A stretch of DNA of 64,000 bases, taken from positions 5,715,999 through 5,779,998 of the forward strand of contig NC_092565.1 of NCBI RefSeq assembly GCF_037975245.1, read 5' to 3'. Source of the stretch: Apostichopus japonicus (Eukaryota > Echinodermata > Holothuroidea > Aspidochirotida > Stichopodidae). A program made the translations under genes and the position numbers. Shown here one piece after another: positions 15,301 through 26,717 of this stretch (positions within the stretch are counted from its first letter, which is position 1; the number at the start of each line of letters is the position of its first letter). The notes below the pieces were generated by a model. It was not told the origin of the DNA. It made no database searches and was given only the letters and a program-made list of their open reading frames with translations.

Positions 15301-18300
15301 AGCTTAATATTGTCCTTTTTTTGGACAAAAGAGACAACTTTATACAGTAGACAAACGAAATGTGGTTATGAGACTTAAAAAGTGTATCTTTGTGCTATTC
15401 TTTGTTCTCCAAACTAGAAATGGCTTCAAATCTGCATTTTGCTTTAACCAATTAACCTTGTCACAGTCTGATAGCAAAAGGTATAAGACTGCATCAGGAA
15501 GTATAAGATACCTGTACTTTAGTCCAACACAAACAATGAAGTTAAGTATAATGTTCAAATCATCGCATAGATTTCGTGTAAGAGGAATTGACGCTACACA
15601 ATATGGGCGGATGCTTGCCTCCCATGGACTAACAAAATGTTGAAGTTATGCCAAGACATGTTGCTCATTCAATGCTAATTATTATTCTTTCAAATTCAAA
15701 AACATTTTCTTCTAGTTCAATAACTTGAATCTTGTATAATAATATTATATTTGCATTCATCTTGGGATTGATCAGCACTAATTGACTTTGTGTTATTAGA
15801 AGCAGAGAATTGAGATCTGAACATACCACAGCTTACTTTTTATATCATGATGTCATATATTACATGATTATTATTCACTGAGATAACTTTATAAACACAT
15901 CCCAGTATAGCCAACTGAACCAGAACTTTGGGCATGTGAGAACAAACCAGTGATTCGTACAGCACAAATGTGTTGCTGCTTGCGTACAGTGTATGTGAGA
16001 GAAATCTTCACCTTGCGTTCTCCTTTCAGCCTACCACGTTCTATACTGCATGCATACTCAGCCTAGCCATCAAAGACCAAATAATATATACATACCTCCA
16101 ATGCTTTTGTAAATGGGCCTACATCCATCATTAGTTCACCAGACTCTCTATAGTACTTCCTACAAAAAAAAATGAAAAAGTTTAAGATGGCTATCCTTCA
16201 ACAGTTAAAACTGTAACATTTGAAGGCTTAGATATGCTTTTCACTACACAGAAGTTAAATAACTCTTAATTTAGGTACAAAGCTACGTGTGATCAGTATT
16301 CGTTTCTTCTTTTCTAATGTCACAAGAGAGATTTCATAACTTCTGTAAGTCCATCTGTAGATATTTTATTTGTCTAACACTTTCACATGATATATATGCT
16401 TCACTGGTATTCAGCACTCACTAATATAGGATCTATTTAAACTGGCAGCTAACGTTTTCAACTTCTCTAAACTTCTCATCACACTTGCAAATATAATATT
16501 AAAAGAGGAGCCAACTATCTACACCTCTACAATTCATTGCTACTCTTCAGAGAAATTTATCTTTAGTGTAACCTCCTCAACGAGACTTAAATGGACTAAA
16601 TATTTCATGGATTATTTTAATCAATTTTTAGTTTTAATTAGTAGCAGGTTTTACTCTTTCATTTTTCATTTTGCTTTCTACGAAAATGAATTTCTAGCCA
16701 TGAAATGTTATTAACCTTTTCCTGATATATTTCTCTCCTTATTAAGGAAGGGCATCGCTCCTTATCTTGTCTTGTTCTATTTTGTTTAGTTTTTTTTTCT
16801 TGCCTCATAATTTATTTTGTACCAACTGAACTTGTCCTTTCTTGTCTTATTCACCAATTTTTGAAAAGACACAGAAAATAGAGACTTAAATGAGATTCCA
16901 TGTAGTGACCTCATGATCTGCTCTCGACCAACTGAACCATCCAGCAATCGGTAGCAATCACCGCTCTTTTGAAAAGCTTTAGCACAGATCAAATTCTAGG
17001 ATGTCCACAGGACAGCATTCAACATTGCTTTCTTACAGGAAAGAACTTTTCTATACACTTACCCACAGGGGTTAGGAAGCTTCCAAAAAGTGAAGGGAGG
17101 GGGGAACAACATCAGAGGGGCACTTTCTCATTCCACAACCACCACTCGTTATGCTATCAACCGATACACCGGCCATATCACTTAAATATATATGATGTGT
17201 TAGTATGCCTATCAATACTATTTATTGAGATTGTTCATTGTTAACCTTGCTACAAACAGATATGGGATGCCATTTTAGAAATAGCATGTCCAGACTCAAA
17301 ATAAATAATTAAAATAAAATATTAAACTTAACAAAGACTTAAGATATCCAAAATAAGGTTTTCATCAAAGGGGCACATTTTATTTGCCAGTAGGGCACAT
17401 TTGCTATTTTGGAAAAAGTGGGGGGGGGGGCACATTCTCCCAGTTCCCCCTGGCTCCTACCCCTGCTTACCCAATGCCTAGAGTTATTAGGAGGGGTTCT
17501 TCACTGGCAATTAAAACTCTAAATGCATCATTCAGGGTCTGATACGTAAATCTTTCCACTGCATCGCCGATGACGACACAGTTGGGGGTTTTCCCTTCAT
17601 CATCCTTGAAAGCATCAAATTCAGGAAGGATTTCTATGACCATGAAGAAAAAAGAAAGAGAAAATATTTAGGTGTCATCTTAAGTTCTTTTATTTTGGTC
17701 TTAATAAGTTCTGAACAACTTTCATGAAACATGATAAGTCATTCATTGTGAGGGCTAGTCAAATATCTTTTATTCCTTGTTTAGAAAGATACAAAGAGAT
17801 ACAAGTATTGTAGGGTGACATTCTTTGCCTGTCAATGTGGACCTTTTTTTGGCACAATTATTCTTAAACAATGCCACCTTCTCCTTCTTTTCTTATACTG
17901 TAAGTTGTTTCTTAGTTCCAGCTGTACATACTTTAAGCAAGCATATTTCCTGGTCTGGTCAAGTGATACAAGTACAGTACACAAATTACCACATACAGCC
18001 TGAGGAGAGGTGGGTGGAGTGGGGGGGGGGGGATTCTGAGGGCTATATGGGATATTGAGCAAGTTTTCTAATTGTCAAAATATACTTAAGGAATAATGAA
18101 GACTTCAAAAAGGGGGCAATGTAACAAAATTGTCCTTATGACTGACCTAACCTTCTGTGTACAAAAATATAAGTTGATACTATTTTAACTTTCACCCATA
18201 AATTTGTATAGCAGTTTGGCCATTTTTCCATCAATTTTCACAGGAAATACACCAGGAAGTAGTAATGTCTGTTCTGTATTACCATCATCCAAAACAGAAG

Positions 18301-19236
18301 TACTGTATGCTTACTTTTATGAATTAACTTACTGTCATCTACTAAGAGATGAGGAACAAGGCCTCTGTCTTTAACCAATTGGCAAGCTGCCGGTGCAGGT
18401 GAAAACACTTCGTGAGCTTCGACATCAAACCCAAGTCCTTGTAGCCTCTGGACCAGATGAGATCTTATGTGCTGAGATTCGTTAGTGCAAAATCGGACCT
18501 TCAAGTGAGAAGCTTTCAACCTGAAAACAAAAGTTGTTAACCATTTGGAATAACTTCAAAATGAGTCGGCTGTACGATGAAATGAGATTCCTACCGAGGG
18601 ATCACCGGTAGGAGAAAGATTATGAGCAGGATGGACGACCCAATCTGAACTCGTTATTGCCTTCATATGAACACCAATTACTTTTTCTAGTTCCTGAAAG
18701 GCATAGGGTATGATATTCCTTGTAAGGATGTCAGCATTGATTGGTTTTGTAAGGCTTTCAACAGAATTAGCTTGATTCCTTGATATAACTCCCTATATTT
18801 GAGACTTACTAGTTTCTTCATGGTAAATCCGATTGAATAAATGTATGACTATACTGTACTGTATATAGTAAATGAAAGGGAGGAAAATATTACTTTTTTG
18901 TACTTTGTAGGAAAGTCTTGTTGTGTTCTACTGTACCTGTCTGGTCAATTGTAATGTGTTCTCACATCAATACAAGGATAGTACTTAGTTACCATGTATA
19001 CCCAACTACACAAACATTTCCCAATGTACAGTATCTGCACGCAGTTCAGTTGAACAGACAGACATCATTAAGATCTAGACAAAAAAATACATATATGCAA
19101 AATACCTTTTCACAGCTTCTACTGAGCCAGCTATTGCTTTGCCTCCAGAAGCATCACTATTGTAAAGAACTCCGGATATATCCAGAAGGACTCCCTCAAT
19201 ATTCTTGTTTAACGAAAACCAATCAGTGACCGACAT
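3254..19236 (-). CDS. LHPP: LHPP: phospholysine phosphohistidine inorganic pyrophosphate phosphatase (7 coding exons)
   Basis: HAD-superfamily cytosolic phosphatase. The family removes phosphate from phosphohistidine and phospholysine proteins and hydrolyses pyrophosphate. Coding exons in order are 19106-19236, 18333-18520, 17471-17633, 16096-16159, 11936-12028, 11116-11207 and 3254-3350. All join in phase across GT-AG introns, giving 828 nt and 275 aa; human LHPP has 270. Visible motifs are HAD motif [11 protein letters not shown] (nucleophile D19, with Ser at the usual second-Asp place, as in LHPP), motif II FCTNES (T56), motif [11 protein letters not shown] (K194) and motif [13 protein letters not shown] (D219, D220, D224). 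Identity to vertebrate LHPP is obvious across every exon, for example [15 protein letters not shown] and [14 protein letters not shown]2, the closest paralogue, was considered and set aside because DISG and the C-terminus fit LHPP. The last intron is 7.8 kb. No damage is seen, so I infer a functional gene. Confidence 0.96.
3351..11115 (-). other. LHPP: LHPP intron 6 (7.8 kb)
   Basis: The intron is AT-rich with no further gene seen. It contains a 128-codon plus-strand frame at 4134-4520 that I consider chance, C/G homopolymers near 4960 and 7390, a diverged duplication around 6260-6570, and the 88-bp tandem array at about 8970-9850. Confidence 0.7.
8970..9860. repeat. 88-bp tandem repeat array
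   Basis: Near-identical units recur every 88 bp: the landmark AACATGACTATGACACATGA starts at 9361, 9449, 9537 and 9625. More diverged units extend on both sides. Each unit contains ACATGT, TGTGATAACACATA and TTATGAGACATGT words rich in short palindromes, so single strands could fold. It lies inside LHPP intron 6. Confidence 0.9.
11116..11207 (-). CDS. LHPP: LHPP coding exon 6
   Basis: Acceptor CTTCAG|GCA and donor TTCAG|GTGAG. It encodes motif IV, the acidic metal-binding loop [14 protein letters not shown], and then VRTGKF. Confidence 0.95.
11936..12028 (-). CDS. LHPP: LHPP coding exon 5
   Basis: Acceptor TTTCAG|TAT and donor AAG|GTGAGG, phase 0 on both sides, 31 codons. It carries motif III ([11 protein letters not shown]) with the conserved lysine K194. 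Confidence 0.95.
12419..12835 (+). repeat. 20-bp minisatellite in LHPP intron 4
   Basis: About twenty imperfect copies of a 20-bp unit of the form CATTCCTASAAAGTGTTSTC run head to tail. A 20-bp period shifts frame, so the long open frame through it is an artefact that repeats SYKVFSFLE-like words every 20 codons. There is no sign of a gene. Confidence 0.93.
13560..13760 (+). repeat. LINE/SINE 3'-end remnant with ATT tail
   Basis: Text around 13690-13760 (GTAAAGCGCTTTGAAACACT, then AAGCGCTATATTAATGAAAT and an ATT-type microsatellite tail) has the look of a widespread retroposon 3' end in marine invertebrates. The upstream part may be the eroded end of a reverse-transcriptase frame. Family not assigned. 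Confidence 0.55.
16096..16159 (-). CDS. LHPP: LHPP coding exon 4
   Basis: A 64-nt exon with acceptor TTTGTAG|G and donor GAG|GTATG. It encodes [20 protein letters not shown], the conserved cap segment of LHPP. Confidence 0.94.
17471..17633 (-). CDS. LHPP: LHPP coding exon 3
   Basis: Acceptor TCATAG|AA, donor ATTGG|GTAAG. It encodes ILPEFDAF, the NCVVIGDA strand, [14 protein letters not shown] and LLITLGIG, all matching the LHPP cap domain. Phase 1 in, phase 2 out. Confidence 0.94.
18333..18520 (-). CDS. LHPP: LHPP coding exon 2
   Basis: Acceptor TTTTCAG|G and donor GACA|GTAAGT. It encodes [16 protein letters not shown] and the substrate-cap start APAACQLV...LLVDD. Phase 2 in, phase 1 out. 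Confidence 0.95.
19106..19236 (-). CDS. LHPP: LHPP coding exon 1
   Basis: ATG at 19236-19234 starts [19 protein letters not shown] and reads through catalytic motif I DISGV to VEAVK. The donor is AAAAG|GTATT, leaving phase 2. Start chosen because it is the first ATG and gives an N-terminus of family-typical length. Confidence 0.93.
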
Positions 19237-19369
19237 CTCACTGAAAATGGACTCAAATTTCAGGTAATATCTAGTCAGTTCCTATGCAAAGTGCAATATA
19301 AGAATACAGAATTTACAAGCTAACATATAGTTTTACAGATGTTTCAAGTTGTAATATACCTACAGTATT

Positions 19370-19725
19370 TTAAAGGGTGTGAAGATGCCCACACAAAGAA
19401 ACGCCGGTAATCTGACCTAGTTTCGATGAGGTGTAACAGAAGTGTTAGACACCACCATCGATCCCAGCAAATACACACACAGCTTGCTACCGTCGGTAAT
19501 TAGACACTAGTGTACAATCAATACATACAGCTGCGGTCAATACCCACAACACAGTGTACATAGCAGCATGGACATCTCAGGTCTAGATAAAAGATAACAA
19601 GGTATCACGTTTCATTATTGTCTGCATTTTGTAGCGACAAGAAGAAAACGTCATTTGCAAGCAACAGATAGTTAACTTTTGCAGAGCGCGGCACGCAGTT
19701 TGGGGCGAGTCTTCAATGCCTTTAA
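19370..19725. mobile_element. TTAA-flanked MITE, copy 1 (356 bp)
   Basis: Terminal inverted repeats are TTAAAGGGTGTGAAGA on the left and, read inward from the right, TTAAAGGCATTGAAGA. The same family recurs in inverse orientation at 47989-49606. TTAA at both ends fits a TTAA target duplication, as made by Kolobok or piggyBac-type transposases. No coding capacity. It starts 134 bp upstream of the LHPP ATG, so it sits in or beside that promoter or 5' UTR. Confidence 0.88.
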
Positions 19726-21366
19726 GTGCTATTATTTAGATCATTTACAAATAGTGGTGCCACTTTGGTCTGTGCCAAATATTGTTTTTTTGCCATCATT
19801 GTATTGTTTGTGGCTTTCATTTCTTTCTATGGTCTAGATGATAAACAATGGGTGCCTTCACTTCCCTCAGTATTTGAAAATGTGGTCAGACATGCTGTTC
19901 ACTTTTATCTGGCGTATGATATGGATATCATGGGCAGGAATGGCAAGTGCAGGGAATAGGCTTGGTACAGAATATAAGCAGACCTCATCCAAGATCATTA
20001 AGTTAGATTGGGTTTTCAATTAAAAGTTTTTTGGCTTAACCCTTAGGACATACTAAACTGAACAGTAAATGAAAATTCTAGATGTACTACTGTCTCGTGT
20101 AAAAATTTACATACATATTCACAACAGTGTTATACACAGCCTACGGAATGACAATAGGAAAAATAAGCATACAGTGTGTCTTTCTCTCTCTCTGTCTCTC
20201 TATATAAGCAGGGCATAATTGATAGCTTTGCCAAGGTAACTAAGAGGGAAATGGCTGAAATGTACCCGAAAATGTTGCTGAGTAACAGTTCTGTCAAACG
20301 GGATAAGAAATACTTCAATTTTTTATCCTTTTTGTATTCTAATTTTTTCTTAGCTCTAACAGTTGTGCATATTAATGACTTAATTAGTCCCGCCGCTCCC
20401 TTTGTATAATGGAAACATTGCCTTGCATTTTAGAAAGCATGTCCTATCATGACCAATGGTACGTAAGGAACTTAAAAGTTAAATCTTGACGTGCCAATGG
20501 CATAGTGTTAGTCGTTCGATATCGCAGAACTAGACCACAATCGTGATAATGTGCCTAAGACTAATGTAAGAAGAATCCCTCTCAAGATTACGCTAAAGCT
20601 TATCAAAAAACAACGTTACAGAAAGTTTTAAAGAAAATATGCACAAAAATGAGATCAGAGTGTATACCACCCAGCCAAAACTTACGTTGAACGGTGTCCT
20701 AACTATCTCTGCAGCAACTAGTAAAGGAATTGTTTACCTTTTTTCAAGCACGAATTACTGTGGTTGGGGTTCCCAGTTAGGTATATTGAATAACTGCCAA
20801 ACTATACCTATCATTCGGTCACATTTTGGTATTCTAGTGCCAAGCGGTATGGAGGGCCCACAGCAATTGATATGGGCGGGCCATTACGGCGGGCCATCAG
20901 TCTCAAATCGTGGGAGATCGACTTAAACCGATTTAAATGGTATTATTAAACAGATGAAAAGCATTAAAAGGTTGGAATTTATTTATAGGAAGGAATGGAA
21001 AATATATACTACTTGTATACGATACATAGCGTAGGCTAGTCAGGGCTAGGCCGTAACTTCGTAAGTAGCTCGTGAACTAGTAGTAGTAGTGGGAACTTTT
21101 CGCAAACCACCACACTAGAGACAATGGTGGATGTGCAATAAACGATGCACAATTAGGCTAAGCCTAAGGTATGTTTAATGTATGTGAGTTGCATCACACT
21201 GGCCTAATTCGAGTTAACGTCTATGGGCAGTGCGGGTTGAAGTCACTTTTCGGCAGTCACCAGATTTTTGCCGGTGAGCACACACCAATCTACAGTGTAT
21301 TTCTGTTACTTGTTAAAACCCCTCACGGGTATCACAAAGAGGATGTTGTTACGCAGGGCAGCGGTG
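19726..21366. other. Intergenic region between LHPP and the LINE remnant
   Basis: No supported gene. A CT-rich stretch lies at 20177-20205. The 95-codon plus-strand frame at 20639-20926 has no recognisable domain, no clear splice partners and no homology I can name. Confidence 0.55.
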
Positions 21367-22310
21367 CTAGTAACACTTACAAACAATGAGTGGGCAGTCT
21401 AGTTTAACCGTTTTAAACACCTCAAGACTAGGGCTCTCCGTATCGGCCAAGGATTGCGTATTCCAGTCTTTTATAGTCCTAGGATAGAAACTATACTGAA
21501 TAGCATGATGATTATTTGGAATTTGAATATCGCGGCCACGTCTCCCTGGTTTCAAGAAGGGATTAGTCTCCTTTGGGACTGCAACTAGGTCATTAATAAT
21601 TTGGTACAATTATAGAATACAGGGCCATTCATTAACTCTTCCCAGCATCCGGATGCGCGGTGTGTCTGTACATGCCCGTACACGTATGACGCCCGCTAAA
21701 ATTCCATCACGTATTTCATTTTGACTCCGCATCAGCGCATCCACCACGGGAGTACTATAGAAAGGACTTAAATGTTATTTGAAAGTTTCCCTATATACCA
21801 TCACGTATGTCATTTTGACTCCGCATCCGCGCATCCACCCCGGGAGTACTAGGAATGGACTTAAATAATTTTCGACAAGTTTCAACCTATATGCCATTAC
21901 CATCACGTATTTCCAATACGGAAAGTCCCGTACGTACGAAGATATTCCACATCAATAGTGTGACGTTCTTAAAAGGCATCCGTACATGTGCGACGCCCTC
22001 TAAAATCCCACCACAGAAGTACTAGGAAAGGACTTAGGAAATTTTTGACTCCGCATCCACACATCCGCGCATCCACTCAAAAAGTAAGAACTTGGACTTT
22101 GACATTTTTTACTCACATACGTACTAGGGTGAGACTGAGCATCCGCGCATCCGGATGCTCAGATAGTATCATCGAGTGGCCCTGTATTCTATAATTACTC
22201 TGGACAATAATTTGATAAAAAAGCATGAGTCTGGCCCTTTTCCTTCTTTCTATGAGGGGTTCCAAATCTGAGCTGCATATTCAAGAGTAGAAGGACACAT
22301 AGACATATAG
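21367..22310 (-). pseudogene. LINE reverse-transcriptase C-terminal remnant, interrupted by a TIR element
   Basis: The frame at 21367-21609 reads YQIINDLVAVP, then RRGRDIQIPNN, QYSFYPRTIKDWN and SLEVFKTVKL. This is the hallmark end of a Jockey/CR1-type LINE reverse transcriptase, where families show a YSFFPRTI.WN motif. Beyond the inserted element, 22200-22310 continues upstream on the same strand in broken frames with LEYAAQIWNP and RARLMLFYQII. The LINE is therefore old, 5'-truncated or decayed, and was split by the element at 21607-22195. Confidence 0.85.
21607..22195. mobile_element. TIR element inside the LINE remnant (about 590 bp)
   Basis: Inverted termini read ATTATAGAATACAGGGCCA on the left and, at the right, its complement TGGCCCTGTATTCTATAAT. 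Internally it repeats short blocks such as CCGCATCCGCGCATCCAC and ATCACGTATTTCATTTTGAC, in both halves. It is non-coding and probably a MITE. The exact target duplication is unclear because AATAATTTG occurs on both flanks but not flush with the termini. Confidence 0.82.
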
Positions 22311-22549
22311 GCCAATTCATGTATATATCAATGTGTCGTAATAGTGTAGATAACGTACAGATAATGGCTCTAGCTAGTAAAAAGAGGTTTCTTGGCTTAC
22401 TTGTTTCTCAAACGATTAGTGTTTAGTAGCAAATAACAACTACACAATTATTTGAAGTTTAAACTTTTGAATAAGAGTATTTTAGCTCTGGCGATCAAGC
22501 TAGACCATAGTACTTAGTGAATGTATCTATCGTTTGTTTTCATTGGCTG

Positions 22550-23830
22550 ATACGGCTGGTTGGGTACAAATGTCCTGTAGGGCTACAGTGAGAGCTAGCG
22601 AGGCTAATGTCTATCCTCAACTAAAAATGTCCTGCAATAAAATGGTCCAATGACAAATTTTGTCTTAACTGTACGTTGGTGCATGCTCATGATCTACATT
22701 CCATTCATTCAGCTATATGCCTTTCTTTAACATATGTCCCCCTATTGTTGCCTATGTGTAAGTTGACACATAATGTTTAATTTGATATATGACGGTGGAA
22801 GCAATGTGTGTACATGATAATTCCTAAAACATGTACACACGTCTTCAATGGGTCTCTCCTACTCAGTAGCCCCCTCCCCTTCCAAACACACAAATCCATG
22901 TTGATTGTACATTGTGGGACCCTGTACAGAATGTAGTATATGGAATATGTATTCAAAGGTCATGGACACATAGGGCTACAGTGATCTAGGTAAACGTTTA
23001 GCATACTCAACTATAAATTCCCTGACAAAAGATGGACCAGTAACAAACTTTGTCTTACAGTACATGGCTGCTTGCTGAATGGCCTACCTACTACAGTATT
23101 CATTTAGCTGTATGTCTTTAACATATAAGGAATGTGGATTTAAGATGTCCCCCTAATGTTGTGTATTTGTAAGGTGACAAAAAATATTTCATTTTATATT
23201 TGAGAAGTGGAGGCCACATGTGTTCATGACACACACAAGTCTATGTTCATTCTATGTATAGCAGGAATTCTTTAGTCTATATGAGGTACAGTGGTGTATG
23301 GAAGATGTTTACAAAACATTCAAAGTTTGTGTAGTGCTTCAATAAGAGCTAGACAGGTTTATCATCCTTAACTAATAATTTCCCGAAATAAGATGGACCA
23401 GTAACAAGTGTCTCACCCTCATGTGTGAATGGTTGTATGCTGAATGTCCTACTTACCATTTATTGATCAGGTATAATTTCAACATTTCAATATTTTGAGG
23501 TATTGGAAATTTTGAATATCCAAATGTTACTAAAATGTTATGTTCGGTCTACCTAATGTTACTATATATGTAAAGGTGACACAAAATATTGTTTAAGATA
23601 GTGGAAATCACATGTATACCACCTCCTATTTGTTCATGTACATGTCTTCTCTCTGGTGGTAGATCCATAACTATATGAACTCCCAGGAATAAGATGGACC
23701 AGTGACAAGTGTCCTTCTATGCACATGCATGGATGGCTGCATGCTGGGTGTCATATGTACAACATTCAGTTTGTTGTAATTGCTGTATTTTCTTCAACAT
23801 GTTGCAAATTTTGATTATGTCTTGCATGCA
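22550..23830 (+). repeat. Diverged long tandem-like repeats (about 300-410 bp)
   Basis: A block with AAGATGGACCAGTAACAA followed by GCTGAATG..CCTAC recurs near 22640, 23030, 23390 and 23690. A further fragment lies near 27390-27540. The spacing shrinks, so the units have suffered deletions. No coding potential seen. Confidence 0.6.
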
Positions 23831-23849
23831 AAAACTCCAAGTAAGATCA

Positions 23850-23943
23850 GTGGCATAGTGAGCATTATCAGCACCCAGGGGCAGGGGGCCATATACCCTG
23901 CGCCTTGGGGAAAGTTCCCCTTGCTCTCCTCACTATGCCACTG
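23850..23943. mobile_element. Short hAT-like MITE
   Basis: 94 bp bounded by CAGTGGCATAGTGAG and its inverted copy CTCACTATGCCACTG. A CAGTGGC-type terminus is common in hAT-derived MITEs and resembles the right terminus of the element at 36260-36624. I find no clean 8-bp target duplication. Confidence 0.65.
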
Positions 23944-24611
23944 CAAAAAATAAAGGGTAGTTAAAAAAGTGTGCTTACTAAATCATTCTGAACAACACAT
24001 GTGTTGAATGACATAATAGTGAGGTGTCCAACAGTACATGGCTATGGGCTGAATATTGTAGATGGACTGATTAGCCTACAGTACAGTCCATGTAAGTCTA
24101 CCATTAGGGCTACTAGTCAGAAGAAATCACACTGTTGTAAATTAATTATTAGAATACAATATTTGTAGTAAATGTTCTTAAATATGGAGTCAAAGGATAC
24201 CTGAAATTCTTACATGCCAAACCATCAATATCTACCTATCAATTTCATGTTGAAAGAATTAATTTCATACTTTTAAAATTAAATTGTACATGGTTCTTTT
24301 ATTTTGGTTTGCAGGTACCCTGGATGAAGATAGTGAAAGTAGCGATCTTGACCAAGCATGTTCTTCCAGATCAACCCCAAAGAGAGTTTTTCCAACAAGG
24401 CCAAAAGCAAGATGTTGCTTGGTAAGGAAAATTATTATCCTTAAGCCAGGGACATACTGTATGCAGGGGTCCCCAAACGAAGTCAAATCTGAAAAAGGTC
24501 TCCTTTTGCGCTAATGGCACGCACACAGTCCCACACATTGCTGGACCTCTGTTGACCGCACATGGCCTTTGACTGCAAAAAAACTAATAGAAATAATTCA
24601 CTCACTATGGG

Positions 24612-24898
24612 GCATGGTGGCTTAGTGCTTTGTGCATTTGACTCGCAACACACAGGTTGTGAGTCTGAGTCCCACACGTGGCATGTTCAATAAGTTGAAT
24701 CCTTGTGCAAGACACTTTACTCCATTTGCTTCATTCCACTCATCTCTAAAATGTGTGCTAGCTTCGGCTAGGGGTTAGTTAGCAATGGATTGACGGGTTG
24801 GGGGAGTGTTTCACTCTAATTTCCCTTGCATCATGGAAACCAGGTTTAAGCACCGACCTTATGAGCCATCTGGCACAGAAGAAAGCATACCTACCTTC
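24612..24898 (+). repeat. tRNA-derived SINE with 10-bp target duplication
   Basis: The element begins GCATGGTGGCTTAGTGCTTT (an RNA polymerase III A-box-like TGGCTTAGTGC) and has a B-box-like GAGTCTGAGTCCC about 45 bp later. A conserved-looking body follows with CTTGTGCAAGACACTTTACT. The flanks are direct repeats TCACTATGGG at 24602-24611 and 24899-24908, the mark of LINE-mediated retroposition. Confidence 0.85.
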
Positions 24899-24939
24899 TC
24901 ACTATGGGTAAACTACCCACCAAGTACTGTATAAGCTCA

Positions 24940-25380
24940 ATTGAATTTTACCTCATCAAGATATTGTTTACAAGGTTTTTATGTTTGACCTCTGTTAACC
25001 TCCACATAAAACAATATGGATCATACAAACACTCAAAAGAATACACATACTAAGTATGAGCTCAATTGAAGTGTGTCTTGTCAAGAGGTGTTTACAAGGT
25101 TGTCAGTGTTTGACATCTGTTGACCTTTGAGAAAAAACAATAGGGACCATGTGCTCACTATGAATAATCTACATAACAAGCATGAATTTAATTGAAGTTT
25201 GTCTCAAATTACGATGATTAAAAGATTAACAGTTTTTTTTACCTCAAATGAACTTTGACCTCAACCAAAAGCAATAGGGACCATGTACTCACAGAAAGGT
25301 ATTCTACCTACCTAGTATGAGCTCAATTGAAGTTTGCCTTAAGTATCAAGTTATTATGTTTACAAGTGGCATCACATGCA
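24940..25380 (+). repeat. Diverged tandem repeat of about 110-115 bp
   Basis: Phrases such as GAGCTCAATTGAA, TGTTTACAAGGTT, TTTGACCTCTGTTAACCT and ACAATAGGGACCATG recur four or five times in the same order. Related wording on the other strand occurs at about 31060-31640. Its nature is unknown. Confidence 0.55.
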
Positions 25381-25998
25381 TGTCACTTACATATACACAT
25401 ATACATCCACACACACACACAAGAATGCGTGCATAGACCTGTTTCTTTTGCTTCTGCTCAAGTCATAGTTGTAGTCACACTAGAAAATACTCAGTAAAGT
25501 ACTGTATCTTAAATTGATGCTGAAGAATTAGAGATAGCTATATTGTGCTAACCACCATAGCTAGAGAAGAGCAGATTGGGATTTTTCAATACCTGCTTGC
25601 CAAAAAGATTACACTTCAGTAAAACTACTACCAGTGGCAATTCAATTACCTGTTGGGTTCATGTCTAATTCTGCAACAGATATCATTCATAGCATTTTAA
25701 TTTTTTTTGTTCCAGTTGATCTATATGAGGAGGACTAGGAATGGAATCTGATACAGAGTCTTGGGAAAACAGCAACAAACAATTGAAGAGATTACACAAA
25801 TCCTTTACTACAGGTAGGTTATTTTTACAATTTATTATGGAACAGTGTGTATAAATTTATGTCATAGCCTAATTTTGTTTGTTACGTACTAAATCCCTTT
25901 TGTTTGAAAGGCTACATCAATGCATTGCCAAACCACTGTACATGCTCGTAAACAAATAAAACGTTCTTGGAAAACCCAGTCCTACACTTTTAAATAAG

Positions 25999-26717
25999 GT
26001 CAATTCCATGGTGATTCGCGTGACATTTTTACTAAAATTCCTCTCTATTTAATATCATTAAACAAATAAAGAAAGTACCTGGGAGAAAAGCATTCATGTA
26101 GTCAGTGAAGGTACGCCTTAATGCTTACAACAATAGACAACAAATATTTATACCTCAAGTATTGGGGGTGAAATTGGCGAAAAACTAAACGTGACTAGCG
26201 TGACAGTTACTATTAGCAAAAATCAGATTGCACACACAAATGTTTGATTTCTTATGTCTTATTCAAATTTTTCCAATGACTTTTTATAATCATATCGAAG
26301 TTGAAAAACACCTCTACCTCAATTGCTATGTATGCAACTTTGAAAATATGTTGTAATGCATGAAAATAATGATGAAGATACATTACTATTGTCTAATGCC
26401 TTGATGTCGAAAAAAAATTGAAGCTATTTAGTGAGCACTATGCTATAGCAAATATAATTAGTCCAAAAAACTGATGATACTTATGATTACTATGTACAAA
26501 TCTGCACAAAATGAAATATCACTGTATTTTTCATAACTTAGTGACTACGGGAGCCATTTGTTATTACCGACCCCATAATCAAACATGTGATGTTTCAGGG
26601 GTGAAAAAATTATTTTTAGTAACTACAAGTATTCTTTTTATTGGAAACTTATACAATTTTAATGTACAATGATTTTAAAATTTTTGGTATGATGTTGACC
26701 TTATCATGGAATTGACC
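25999..26717. mobile_element. TIR element (719 bp), GGTCAATTCCATG termini
   Basis: The left end GGTCAATTCCATGGT and the right end, read inward as GGTCAATTCCATGAT, form a terminal inverted repeat of about 15 bp. The interior is AT-rich without a useful frame, with GCGTGAC and CGTGACTAGCGTGAC words near the left end. It is probably a non-autonomous DNA transposon. Superfamily and target duplication are unresolved. Confidence 0.7.

Noticed and set aside
18575-18605. Hairpin CCTACCG...CGGTAGG in LHPP intron 1, considered as a ribozyme
   Set aside because: It lacks the CUGANGA and GAAA core of a hammerhead; just a 7-bp stem.
3254-19236. HDHD2 as the identity of the minus-strand phosphatase
   Set aside because: The paralogue shares the HAD fold, but [18 protein letters not shown] and the [11 protein letters not shown]-terminus match LHPP.
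20639-20926. 95-codon plus-strand frame
   Set aside because: No recognisable motif, no convincing promoter or splice sites, and it lies among repeats.
24316-25813. Two spliced-looking blocks (24316-24420 and 25716-25813) upstream of the unknown gene
   Set aside because: Both have good acceptor and donor sites and could be 5' exons. However, joined to each other, to 27293-27324 and to 27786 they give stops in every phase combination, so I do not call them coding.
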